A stretch of 28,428 bases of DNA from the NCBI GenBank assembly GCA_958430865.1, contig CAUDNR010004488.1, forward strand, positions 6,577-35,004, read 5' to 3'. Positions within the stretch are counted from its first letter, which is position 1, and every line of letters begins with the position of its first letter. The translations under genes and the position numbers were made by a program. Under the pieces are notes generated by a model, which saw nothing but the letters and a program-made list of their open reading frames with translations, was not told the origin of the DNA and did not search any database. Below are positions 8,763 through 18,043 of the stretch, piece after piece. This DNA is from Entrophospora sp. SA101. Taxonomy: Eukaryota; Glomeromycota; Glomeromycetes; Entrophosporales; Entrophosporaceae.

Positions 8763-10898
8763 TTAGACACTCAAATGTTTTTTTAATCTACCAATAACAC
8801 CTTTTCTTTTTTCAAGTCCAACAGTAGTCCAATCACCACCATAATCATGACCCGGATAAATGATAACACGATCATCCAACCGAGCCAATCGTTCTCTCAA
8901 CGTTTTTTTCATCTCTTTTTGATTACCACCTGGCAAATCAACCCTACCACTACAACTACACATCAACACATCACCCGTAAACAACCTTGTCTCATTCACC
9001 AACACTGATTGACTTCCTTCAGTGTGACCTGGTGTATGCAAAAATCTCAATAATGTTAGATTACCTAACGGTAATATGAATTGATTCGTGGTGGGTATTA
9101 TACGATGATTATGTTGTGGTTGTTGGAATTCTAAAAGATTAGGATTTGATTTTAGAACATATGGGAGATCTAGTGTATTTATGTAGCATGATATTGTTGG
9201 TGCTCGTTTCATTAGGGTGTAAAGACCCGAAACTTTTATTGGCAGTTGATTGTACGGAGGCGGTGGTGAACCTGCATGAGCAAAAATTTTTGAAAAAAAA
9301 AAGTTAAATTTTGGCATATGAAATTATCGAATGAATGAATGAATGTATGTATGTTTTGTCGATTGGTTACCTCCCACATGATCAAAATGATAATGGGTTA
9401 CAATTGCACCAACTAAATTTAAATCTTTCTTTCTAATAAATCTTAAAATCCCATCAATATCCCAACACTAAATCATAAACAATCATTATAATGTAAAATA
9501 TGATTAGAAGAAATATTTATTAGAAATATTTATTTAAGCATAAACACTTACAGCGTCTATTACAACACACTTTTTAGTTTCGACATCTACTATCAGATGA
9601 ATAAGATTTTTCATTTCTATTGCAAACTCATGAATTTTTTTTTGTATTGGGCTCGTTATCATTGAAGAGTTTTTTGATAGGCAAATATCTCGACCCGGTA
9701 CAAGTGTATAAATTGCCAATCCTGAATTTTTAAAAAAAATATTTTTCTAATTGAATGAGGAGGAGGGCAGATGGGATGATGAATGGATTAATAGATAAAT
9801 GGTTAATTACCCATTGCTTTATTATCCTTTAATATTAATGTCTTTGCAATTCTTAAAGATATTTGGTGATTTTGTGGATCCTAAATATTTATATACGATT
9901 AATTAAATGTTTCAAAAAATTAAGTTTAATGATTATTGTTATTGCTATCAACCTTTAATTTTGCATTATAATAATTTTCAATCGCTTCGTCATATTTTTC
10001 AAGTTTTACAAGTGCTTCCGCCTTCCTAAAATATCCCTATAAAAAACACAAATATCATGCATATCATATATATAAGTGTTTCATTATTTAAATTAATAAA
10101 AATGAATGATTTATTATTACTTTTTGCCAATCAGCTCTAATCCTTATAACTTGATTTGCATCGTCTACCGCTTCTTGCCATTGTGAGCATTGATAATAGC
10201 TAGCACTACGATTTGAATATATTAAAACAAAGAAATCTGATGACGACGGCGACGGTGATGATGAATTTAAAATTGTTAAAGCTTTGGTGAATTCATCTAT
10301 AAATAGAGATTAGATTAGATTAGATTAGATAAAGGAGCATTAAATAAAAAATCCCAATCCCAATCCCAATCTCAATCCCAATATAAATCCCAATATAAAT
10401 CTCAATCTCAATCAATCAATAAATTAACAAACCAATTGCTAATTTAAATTCTTTTTTTGAGTAATATTCGTTAGCTTTGTTAACTAGACGATATGTTTTA
10501 TCATCTGGTGCATTTGGCTTAATCGGTGATGATAAAGGTGGAGATGAAAATGATGATTCAAGAGTTGAATGTGATTTAGGAGACGTGGGCGACGAAGGTT
10601 TTACTGTTGATTTTGATGGTAATGACGATGTTGTCATAGATTTTGATAATGATTTTGATAATGATAATTTTATTGATGATAACCTTGGTGATTTTGGTAA
10701 TGATTTTGGTGATTTTGATAATGATGACTTTATTGGTGATGATTTTGGTGATGACGTTGATGACGTTGATGACGTTGATGATGGTGTTGATGATGATGTT
10801 GAAAATGATCTAAAAAGAAATTTTGGTGTCGGTGAAGAGGATGACGATGGCGACGATGATGTTGAGGATCTACTAAAAGATCTTGTCATTGACATCAT
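8763..10898 (-). CDS. Ser-rich leader + TPR + metallo-beta-lactamase hydrolase fusion (unit 1)
   Basis: Seven exons join in frame on the minus strand: 10898-10433, 10296-10121, 10036-9953, 9880-9811, 9721-9552, 9467-9371 and 9271-8763, giving 523 aa. Residues 1-130 are Ser/Pro/Lys-rich, with no acidic residue before 114 and FRSFSTS at 29-35, resembling a mitochondrial presequence. Residues ~132-265 form three TPR motifs, e.g. ANEYYSKKEFKLAIDEFTKA and KGYFRKAEALVKLEKYDEAI. N143, N184, K214 and R218 match Hop-type carboxylate-clamp positions for Hsp70/Hsp90 tails; the first clamp Lys is Val139. Residues ~266-523 are an MBL-fold domain with HYHFDH (347-352), TPGHT (His437), TGD (Asp455) and YPGHDYGG (His496), the full zinc ligand set, plus SGRVDLPGG, closer to glyoxalase II/ETHE1-like thioester or persulfide hydrolases than to beta-lactamases. 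The substrate is unknown. The start is the first ATG of exon 1. Confidence 0.85.
10297..10432 (-). repeat. Low-complexity intron 1 of the TPR-hydrolase gene: (AGATT)n and CCCAAT-like arrays
   Basis: The 136 nt first intron is almost entirely simple repeat. It holds five units of a 5-mer (agatt) at 10307-10331 and an irregular array of tcccaa/tctcaa units at 10351-10418. The splice sites (GTTTGT donor at 10432, TATAG acceptor at 10297) still give a clean frame join. The CCCAAT array is not the TTAGGG telomere motif. The unit 2 copy is at 12,057-12,192 plus 10,000, i.e. 22057-22192. Confidence 0.7.
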
Positions 10899-12379
10899 TT
10901 TCTATACGTCTTTTCTATTTATATGCTATATGTGTGTGCGTATATTTTTATTAATTAAAAATATTTACAGAATTATTTTTTTTTTTTTGAATGTGTGTTG
11001 AATGATTATTATAAATTTATGCTTATGATGAAGAAAAAGTATATTATTAAAGAAAATATGTTTATAAATTAATATATATATATATATATATATATTTTTC
11101 CTATTATAAAATTTTCCTTTTTTCCGCCAGTAAAAAATGGATTAAATAAAAATTTACACGTTATAAAAGAAAATTTTATGGTTTTTTTTTTCGAAATTGA
11201 AAAAATATTTATATTTTGATTCTTATATGAATGCAAACAGTTAATTTTAGGAAAAATTTTTTTTTTCGAATAATGGATGATCAGCTTTTTTGTTTGTGCT
11301 TGTAACTTAAAACTGTGCTGTATGAATGGAAATTGTTTTTTATTAACATTTTAATAATATATGTGATTGATTGGTTTAAATATCATAAGTGTTTACATTG
11401 ATATTCCTTATTTGTATCGATTATATCAACATTTTATAAAATATAATAAAGTATATACAAGGAAGTTTGCATTGCGTTCACGAGGGAATCAATTAAAAAT
11501 AAAATACACGCGAGAAAATAAAACCAATAAATAAAAAATAGTCATATAAATTATGTAATATTTATGTAATTATTTTCTTAATAATAACATTTATCTTTCT
11601 TTTGTGCATATTTATATGCATAAAGTAGAAATAAGTAAAAATTTTTTTTAAAATGAGTGTGTTTTAGGTTCTAATTATTTTTTTAAAAAACAGCACGCTA
11701 AACTTATTTTATTTTTTGAGTGACGGGCCCTAAAAAAATTAATAATCAAAACCCGATCAATTTTATTAATTTTATTTCACACGATCTAACAACGTCTTGT
11801 TTCGGCTTCAGTTTAATGGGGGTTTTTTTTGAATAGAGATTAATAAAGAAAAAAAATTTTTAATAAACAATCGTTCTTGTTCTATTTTAAAAGAAATAAA
11901 AATAAAAAATAAAAAATCCAGCAAAAAAACTTTACATTAAAATATATTAGTAAACTCGTGAACATTGTTGGTTTTATGATGTAGAAATTAATGTCGGACG
12001 TGAAAACTCACAAAGCTCATTCTACATTTTAAAAAACAAAGCCTTTGTATTTTAAAGCTGCTTTGTCAAATAATTGAACTAAATAATATTATTATTTTAT
12101 TTGAAAAAAAAAGTATTTCTCCAAGTGTATTTATTTATTATTAAAAAGTTATATTTTACCCGAGACTTTTGAGCTTCTTGAAGTATGCGATGAATGAATT
12201 AATTGACTAAACTTGTTATTATATAAAAAACAAAGTAGTAAGTAATATGTGATATATATACGATTTACTTTACAAATTTAAAAGAAAAGAATATTATTAA
12301 TTTTGTCCGTTTTGTCATCTTTCTGATTCCATTATTTCTTTCAATGTGAATGTCTTTATCCTTTGTTCGAGAGTTATCA
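10899..12379. other. Long AT-rich region without a gene, with (AT)n microsatellite (unit 1)
   Basis: No supported open frame lies here on either strand. It includes a 24 bp (AT)n run at 11072-11095, many A and T homopolymers and a short GC-richer patch gacgggccc near 11722. The segment next to 10899 should contain the promoter of the TPR-hydrolase gene; no element can be singled out. No tRNA-like cloverleaf was noticed. The unit 2 equivalent is 22659-24139. Confidence 0.6.
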
Positions 12380-13233
12380 TTATTTTATCCCCTGATTGAT
12401 TAGCATTCTATATCTAACAGAGTTCGTCTGTGTCATAACCTTTAAAACAGAATATAATCACTTCATGAAAGAAGCATCATTTGGAACTTGCAATAGAAAA
12501 AAATTCGCACAGTAATATTGATAATAGCGAGCCATTATTTTCTTATCTTCTGCTCCCAGAGGAAAGGCAACATAATTATGAAAAATATCTAATAAAGTCT
12601 GTTTGTGGAAGCTAATGTAATTTCTTGTGATCCAATAAGCAATTTAATTTGCACCTCTTTTTATCACGTAAAGTTGATTTTCAGTCTGATGGTTTATTAT
12701 TATTAAAGCATTATTTTTTGAAAGTTGCATAATTGTGATTTCCTTACAGGAAAGCTTTACTCAATGGATCAAAATCATTATTAGTAATCCATATACTATT
12801 TTAAAAAAATAATATTGCCAAAACCAATCTCATCAACCCTACTTGATGCATCATACCATTCTTCATTAAATTTGGAAAAAAGCTGAATAGTTGACAAATG
12901 TGTTAGAATATTTGGTAATTTGTAAGTTGTTATTATTTTTTTTATTATACCCATTAAAAGATTGGTAAAATACAACAAAGATGAATTTCCTGGATCCCAT
13001 TTACCAAACCAATATTTTGTAGTGATAAGTTTACCAATTATAGGTCGAGACTTAATAAAAGTCCAAATGGTACGTAACTTAATCAAACCAGACCTCATTT
13101 GTTTGATAAATAAGATCGCTATATTAAATGCTGAAGTGAAGCCGATTGGATATACACTATTGCAAAAGAAAAAAGATTTCATTAAAGTAAAATGACAACG
13201 AAACATAATATTGTTGTTTAAACATGGGTGCAT
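12380..13233 (-). pseudogene. Decayed minus-strand coding region, unknown family (unit 1)
   Basis: The upstream part (13233-12796) is an open frame of 145 codons from ATG, with stretches such as YWFGKWDPGNSSLLYFTNLL and FSKFNEEWYDASSRVDEIGF. After a break, a second coding-like stretch at 12717-12380 reads KNNALIIINHQTENQLYVIK, then NYVAFPLGAEDKKIMARYYQ and YYCANFFLLQVPND, with one internal TAA, one TGA and a terminal TAA. Composition looks like real protein, not low complexity, but no domain is recognised. A plus-strand frame over 12962-13195 also reads fairly well, so the strand of the upstream half is not certain. It may be one old gene or two fragments. Confidence 0.35.
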
Positions 13234-13291
13234 GAACTGTCATAATTGTATCTTGTATATTTTTGCAATATTCAAAAATCATTTGTCAGTA

Positions 13292-13501
13292 GGGAGAGAT
13301 TCAGTATGGTATAACTCTTGCAGAACGTATGGTATGGTATGGTATAGCCCATACCAAGTCACACAAAATTTTATTCTAAATCCTTTTTGGTGGTGTGAAG
13401 GGAAGTATGTTAGATTTAAGCATTGGTATACAACCATTTTATTACATTTATACAATACCATACCATACGTTTTGCAAGAGTTATACCATACTGAATGTCC
13501 C
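13292..13501. mobile_element. 210 bp MITE with ~45 bp TIRs and TA target duplication (unit 1)
   Basis: The left end gggagagattcagtatggta continues through ctcttgcagaacgtatggt, and the right end is its near-perfect reverse complement (ending at 13501), giving imperfect terminal inverted repeats of about 45 bp. TA flanks both ends (13290-13291, 13502-13503). Inside the TIR is a ggtat pentamer array. Short open frames on both strands here translate to mirror peptides containing TIPYVLQELYHTE, which shows they are products of the palindrome and not genes. It is probably a non-autonomous Tc1/mariner-type element. Confidence 0.8.
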
Positions 13502-13614
13502 TATACTCATCATTTGTCTACCTGTTGCCAGGCGCCTAGATGATCATGTGATATTCCGTCTTTATAGACAAAAGTATAATAATAAAATGTATATTAATAT
13601 TAATATACAACATC

Positions 13615-13806
13615 TCAGTTCTTAATTTTTGTTATTCTTTTAATATCAAATTTTATTATATTGCCACTACCACCAAATGCTGGATTACCAACAATATTTT
13701 CAAAGTAATCATAGCAGGCCTTCACTCGCCTTCCTGCACTTTTGATACACTTTTTTACAATTATTGTTATGATATTTTTGAATTCTATATAAGCAACTTG
13801 CTCACT
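13615..13806 (-). pseudogene. Truncated 3' end of a minus-strand gene, cut at the duplication junction (unit 1)
   Basis: The minus strand stays open for 64 codons from 13806 to a TGA at 13617-13615, with protein-like sequence including KKCIKSAGRRVKACYDYFEN and VGNPAFGGSGNIIKF and ending in KRITKIKN. Upstream of 13806 the frame runs into repeat R here and into unrelated DNA in unit 2, so the N-terminal part is missing in both. The family is not recognised. It may be the remnant of the gene interrupted when the segment was joined. Confidence 0.4.
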
Positions 13807-15150
13807 TCGGAAGTTAGATGAGAAACATTTCCAAGCATTCAAAATAAATAGTGATAAATATATTTCATTATTAAATTTTTTTTTTGTTATAACAACAACT
13901 TAGGCATTAAAAAAAAAATTAGTGAACAACATGCTTAAAGGTACATTTATAAATATTAATATAACCCTTTATACTTTGAAAAAATATTTATAATTCTACA
14001 ATACAAAGAAATAATTGCAACATGCTTGGATCTACTTAGCCAAAGAACAGTAGGAATATTATTATTCTGTTTATCATAGTTAATGTGACACAAAGATGGT
14101 AGCAACCATCATCAAAAGTTGCAGCCAGTACCCTTAGTGTTGAATAATAATTATCTTATTAATGATGTAATATTTGAAATAGTTCTACAATATAAAGAAA
14201 CAATTGCAACATGCTTGGATCTACTAGTCTAAAGAATGGTATGAATATTATTATGTTTCATCATAGTTAATACATTACAATAGCAAGTGTGTTGAATAAA
14301 TAATTATCTTATTAACGATTATACATGAAGTTGAAATAGGGTCAAAATAAGGTCGAAACTGATTTTTACTATGTAGTTGCCTCAAGTCAAAATATTTTGA
14401 CTTTGGGGTTTTAATTTCGACTTCATGTATATTCATGAGTATTATTATAATTAGATGATACATTAAGTAATGACAAGATGCAAAGTTCAATCCAAGATTT
14501 CAACATCTATAAATATTTTTTTATGAATGATAAATAATATTCAATTTAATGTGGGGATATACTTTTTTTCAAGTTTGTCATTCAGATGATAGATATTATA
14601 TTTATGTTGCTTCAAACTATAGGTGCATTTTATTACATGCATTTTTGTCATTATGATAGCAATAGAGGTTTTCAATCTAGAGCTTTGATAAATTATGTGT
14701 ATAGAATACTGTCAATAAAGTCATTTGATTGTCTAGGATAACATTAAAAAAATTGATTAATAGTAATGATCGGCGTAAATCATTCATTATGCGTCAGCCA
14801 ATCACAGAGAAATCCCGCCATGCTTGCCTTCTCTGGTCAGATATTGTGAGGGAAGATTAGTGAAAAGTATCATTGACGATTGATGCAGTTTCGGTAAAAC
14901 CCAGGGCCATGTGGTCCCCCTAGAATTCGATTGCAATATTGTATCATCGAGAAAATCTTGGTAGGTGGTGTGCGTGCTTCAACATCTGCTAATTTCCGAT
15001 AATCAAACGTCATATATCGAAATGTTTCATATTGAATTATTTCTTCTGCAACAATGTGCTGCCTTGATATATATTATAATAATAATAATAACGATTACAA
15101 AAAGCAAAGTACCAATCGTCCATTTGTTGCCATCTTGATAAGGATCTTAT
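13807..15150. repeat. Dispersed repeat R, copy C (duplication junction)
   Basis: Homology to R copies A and B begins within a few bases of 13807, exactly where units 1 and 2 stop matching. The first ~780 bp differ from copy B. In places they resemble copy A more: both carry atcatcaaaagttgcagcc and a tacccttag/a motif that B lacks. From 14590 the sequence is identical to copy B. Its subrepeats lie 189 bp apart (about 14014 and 14203). It carries a 108 bp MITE at 14322-14429. The conserved minus-strand open stretch is at 14870-15073. Confidence 0.85.
14322..14429. mobile_element. 108 bp MITE inserted in repeat R copy C
   Basis: The ends tacatgaagttgaaat (14322-14337) and atttcgacttcatgta (14414-14429) are inverted repeats of 16 bp with one mismatch, flanked by TA at 14320-14321 and 14430-14431. 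Copies A and B lack this segment, so the insertion is specific to copy C. Next to the insertion, about 80 bp present in A and B (taatatttgaaattc... to ...cacttaataa) are mostly missing in C, so a deletion accompanied or followed it. Short open frames across it are not genes. Confidence 0.75.
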
Positions 15151-15377
15151 AATTACCCACGAGTTCTGCTCTGTATTTTGATTCCAATTAAAATATTTAT
15201 AAATTAAAGGTCGCCACATTATATCAATACAAATAAAAAAAAGTACCTCTGGTTAGTTATTAAACACTTCTTCTTTTGGAGAACCACGTTTTGTCATCTT
15301 TGTTTTTCCAAAAAAAAAATCATAAATAATTAGCACGTGTTTGTCGATCTAACAACAATTTCTTTTTTCTTTTTAAA

Positions 15378-17016
15378 ATGTCAAAAACTAATACTCGCAA
15401 AAGAAAAAAAGAAGACAATTGGCAGGAAACTGCTGGGTAAGTATTTATCATAAGAATAGTGGCGGTTATCACCACTCGTTGTCACTCTAGTTATTATATA
15501 AATTATTTTGTGATGTATTTCAAGTAAAAAAAGTTGCTTAACACTTGTGTCATTTTTAATTTCCTAAATATTCAAGAAAAAATCATGAATATATCCAAAG
15601 TGGAAACAAATGACCTAGTTGTCACTACTACCAACACAGGAATATTTAGCTCATCAGATTCCGAAGTGAATCTTAAAAAAAATTCAAAAAATTATTGCTG
15701 GTGTAAGTATATGTGATTCTCTAGCAAAATGGAGCTTCCTGACCAAAATTGAGTTTTTGCATAATATATATCTATATTATAAGAATTATAATTAATGAAA
15801 ATCAGACCCTGTTTATTTAGTAAAGAAATGAATATTAAATTAAAATCTCTATTACTATACAATACAAGCTCCCTTTTGCCGTAGATATGGGGGATTTCTT
15901 GGTTAGGGACCTCTCTGACCAAAATTGAGTTTTTTGCATAATTTATATCTATATTATAAGGATTACAATTGGTGAGAAAGATATACATGTGGTAGAAATA
16001 GGATGATCACTTTACTCAATCAGTTAGGTGACTTTTTGACGCAATATGAAAAACATATAAATAATTGAGTCAGATGCAATTAAAAATTGAGATTTTAGGA
16101 ATTGAGTCAAAGCCAAATTAATTTTGACAATATGTATAGTTTAATACTCACGATATGATAATATATATATTTTTAGAAAGCAATTTGGAAATCGCATAAT
16201 TATTTAGATCAAGAAATAAAAATCAGTGAAGATACGTGGCGAGACGATTTAATTCCTCCAATACTAAGATTCCCATTCGCAACATTGATGATATCATCAG
16301 ATTATGGTAATAAATCTACTAAATAGACATTAAAAAATATATATATAAAAGACTAATGTGGTTATTTTATTTAATGATAGAGAAAAATGCCAAACGACAA
16401 ACAAGAAATGGCAAAGATGGACCCACGAGATTTCCGGATTATATGTGGACCCTGATAGGAAAAATATTTAAATATAGATATGAATTGTTGTTTATTGAAG
16501 TATCATATGGTACAAGAGCAACGTTATTGATCACATCAATGAAGATCGACTAAGATTGGCAAAAATGAGTAAAGAATCTTGGAATAGTATTAGTATGTCA
16601 AGAAATGGCGGTAATCAAAAATGCATAGAATTACTAGATAAATTGAAAATGATAGCAATTCACGTTTTTAGTTTAGTGTATCATTATTATTTACTTTAAG
16701 AATAATATGATTAAATTTGTTTTACTAATAAAAATGATTTTTAATATAGAAAGTAAATTCGTTGTACTGTATATACTTTAGATCATGATTATAACCCATT
16801 ATTCACAATGGTTAAGATTTTTAGTACACAACAAGTATTAACGATTCCGTAATAATCCCTTTCGTCGAGAAATTAACTCAATAATAATTGAAAATGTTAA
16901 TAGAATTAAAAAAAATCGACAATCTATTTGAACCAGATAATCTTCAAACACCACCAAGCCATCTTGATAATTTATTGCTTATGACATTTGCCATATTAAA
17001 GACACCTCCTATATGA
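15378..17016 (+). pseudogene. Broken spliced gene of a lineage-specific family (unit 2 copy)
   Basis: This is the exact copy of 3618-5256, with the same pieces: 15378-15436, 15585-15702, 16181-16306 and 16381 onward, the frame break near 16530, and the tail ending at 17016. Both copies carry the same frame break and stops, so the gene was already broken before the duplication. The intronic direct repeats are at 15741-15793 and 15917-15970. No function is assigned. Confidence 0.55.
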
Positions 17017-18043
17017 GTAATTCAATTATTATTATTATTTATGTATATTAATATTAACTTTAAATATATGTAAGTTGAGATTTTTTAAAGATTTTTATAT
17101 TATGAATTTAATTGTTCATTCTATCACTGCATTATGATTAGTATTTAAAGAGATTTATAAAATTATATTTATCAAAAAAAAAAAACATTTATCACATTCG
17201 CAATTATACACTTTATTAGTAAAGGGTTTATTCTTCATTTTTGTCCAAAGTTTCAATCTTTTGTTATGTAATGGTATGTTCTCATCTTGGTAAATTTCAT
17301 CATAAGCAATCCTTTCTTTTCTTAGATAAGCTTCCAGTGTTGAGTATCATTTATTTTGAAAATATAGGGAGCAATTTTTTCACCTTGTTCTTTCTTCATA
17401 CTTGTAATGGTGCTGTAATTTTTTGGGTACATAATGTAATACAACTATTTTTATATAGGGGCAATTCTATATTTAACTAAGAAAAAAACAAATACAACAA
17501 ACAAATGGAGGATTTTAATAATCACATTACTAAATTTTGATCCCTGAAATTGTTAGTTAATACTAATACTAATACCAATATTCACTGTCTGGTTTTGTTG
17601 CAGTATGCCCCATTTATCTGTATCGCGCATTTTAAATTATAACTTTATGTTACAATTAAAAAAATTCCATCAAATATTTAGATAATAACTATGATTCTAT
17701 TCCATCATTTGTCACTGAGTATTCAATTGCGATAAATTAATGCTAAAATAATTTCCATTATATAGCTTAGTATGTTGATCCAAAAGAACTTGATAATAAT
17801 AATGGAAAAATATTTTTGGTGGCCAATAAAAATTGTGCAACACAAAACCCAATTTTCCTATTACTATACTAACAAAAAATGAACCAGTGATAAATGATTA
17901 GTATATATTAGTATTGTTTTAAAAGGTGTACCAGATTTGGAATTTAAAAACATCTCAAGAAAAAAAAAATTTTTTTTGTGTTTGCATTTATTTAAAAAAT
18001 AAATTTTTCTTTAAAATCTAATTATTTATAATCAACTTACAAT

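Larger units (their letters stand above)
2065..13806. repeat. Tandem duplication, unit 1
   Basis: The whole segment recurs head to tail at 13807-25566. Every base checked from 2830 to 13806 equals the base 11,760 positions later, through exons, introns, homopolymer runs and intergenic DNA. The left ~765 bp (2065-2829) are only similar to 13807-14589, with indels and substitutions. The right edge at 13806 is sharp: unit 1 continues into tcggaagttagatg (repeat R), whereas unit 2 continues into agagactatc (hAT region). The unit carries complete eIF4A and TPR-hydrolase genes, so the gene dosage of both is doubled if the structure is real. Confidence 0.93.

Noticed and set aside
10351..10418. CCCAAT-like array considered as interstitial telomere
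   Set aside because: The unit is not the TTAGGG/CCCTAA motif, the array is irregular, and it lies inside an intron of a good gene.
10477..11001. 174-codon plus-strand ORF with Asp-rich repeats (DDVDDVDD, DFDNDF), like a calcium-binding repeat protein
   Set aside because: It is the antisense of the Ser/Pro-rich first exon of the TPR-hydrolase gene; TCA/TCC-rich sense codons give GAT/GAC-rich antisense. No splice or start context supports it. The same holds at 22237-22761.
13211..13543. 110-codon plus-strand ORF and overlapping minus-strand ORF
   Set aside because: Both read across the 210 bp MITE and contain the same mirror peptide encoded by its terminal inverted repeats.
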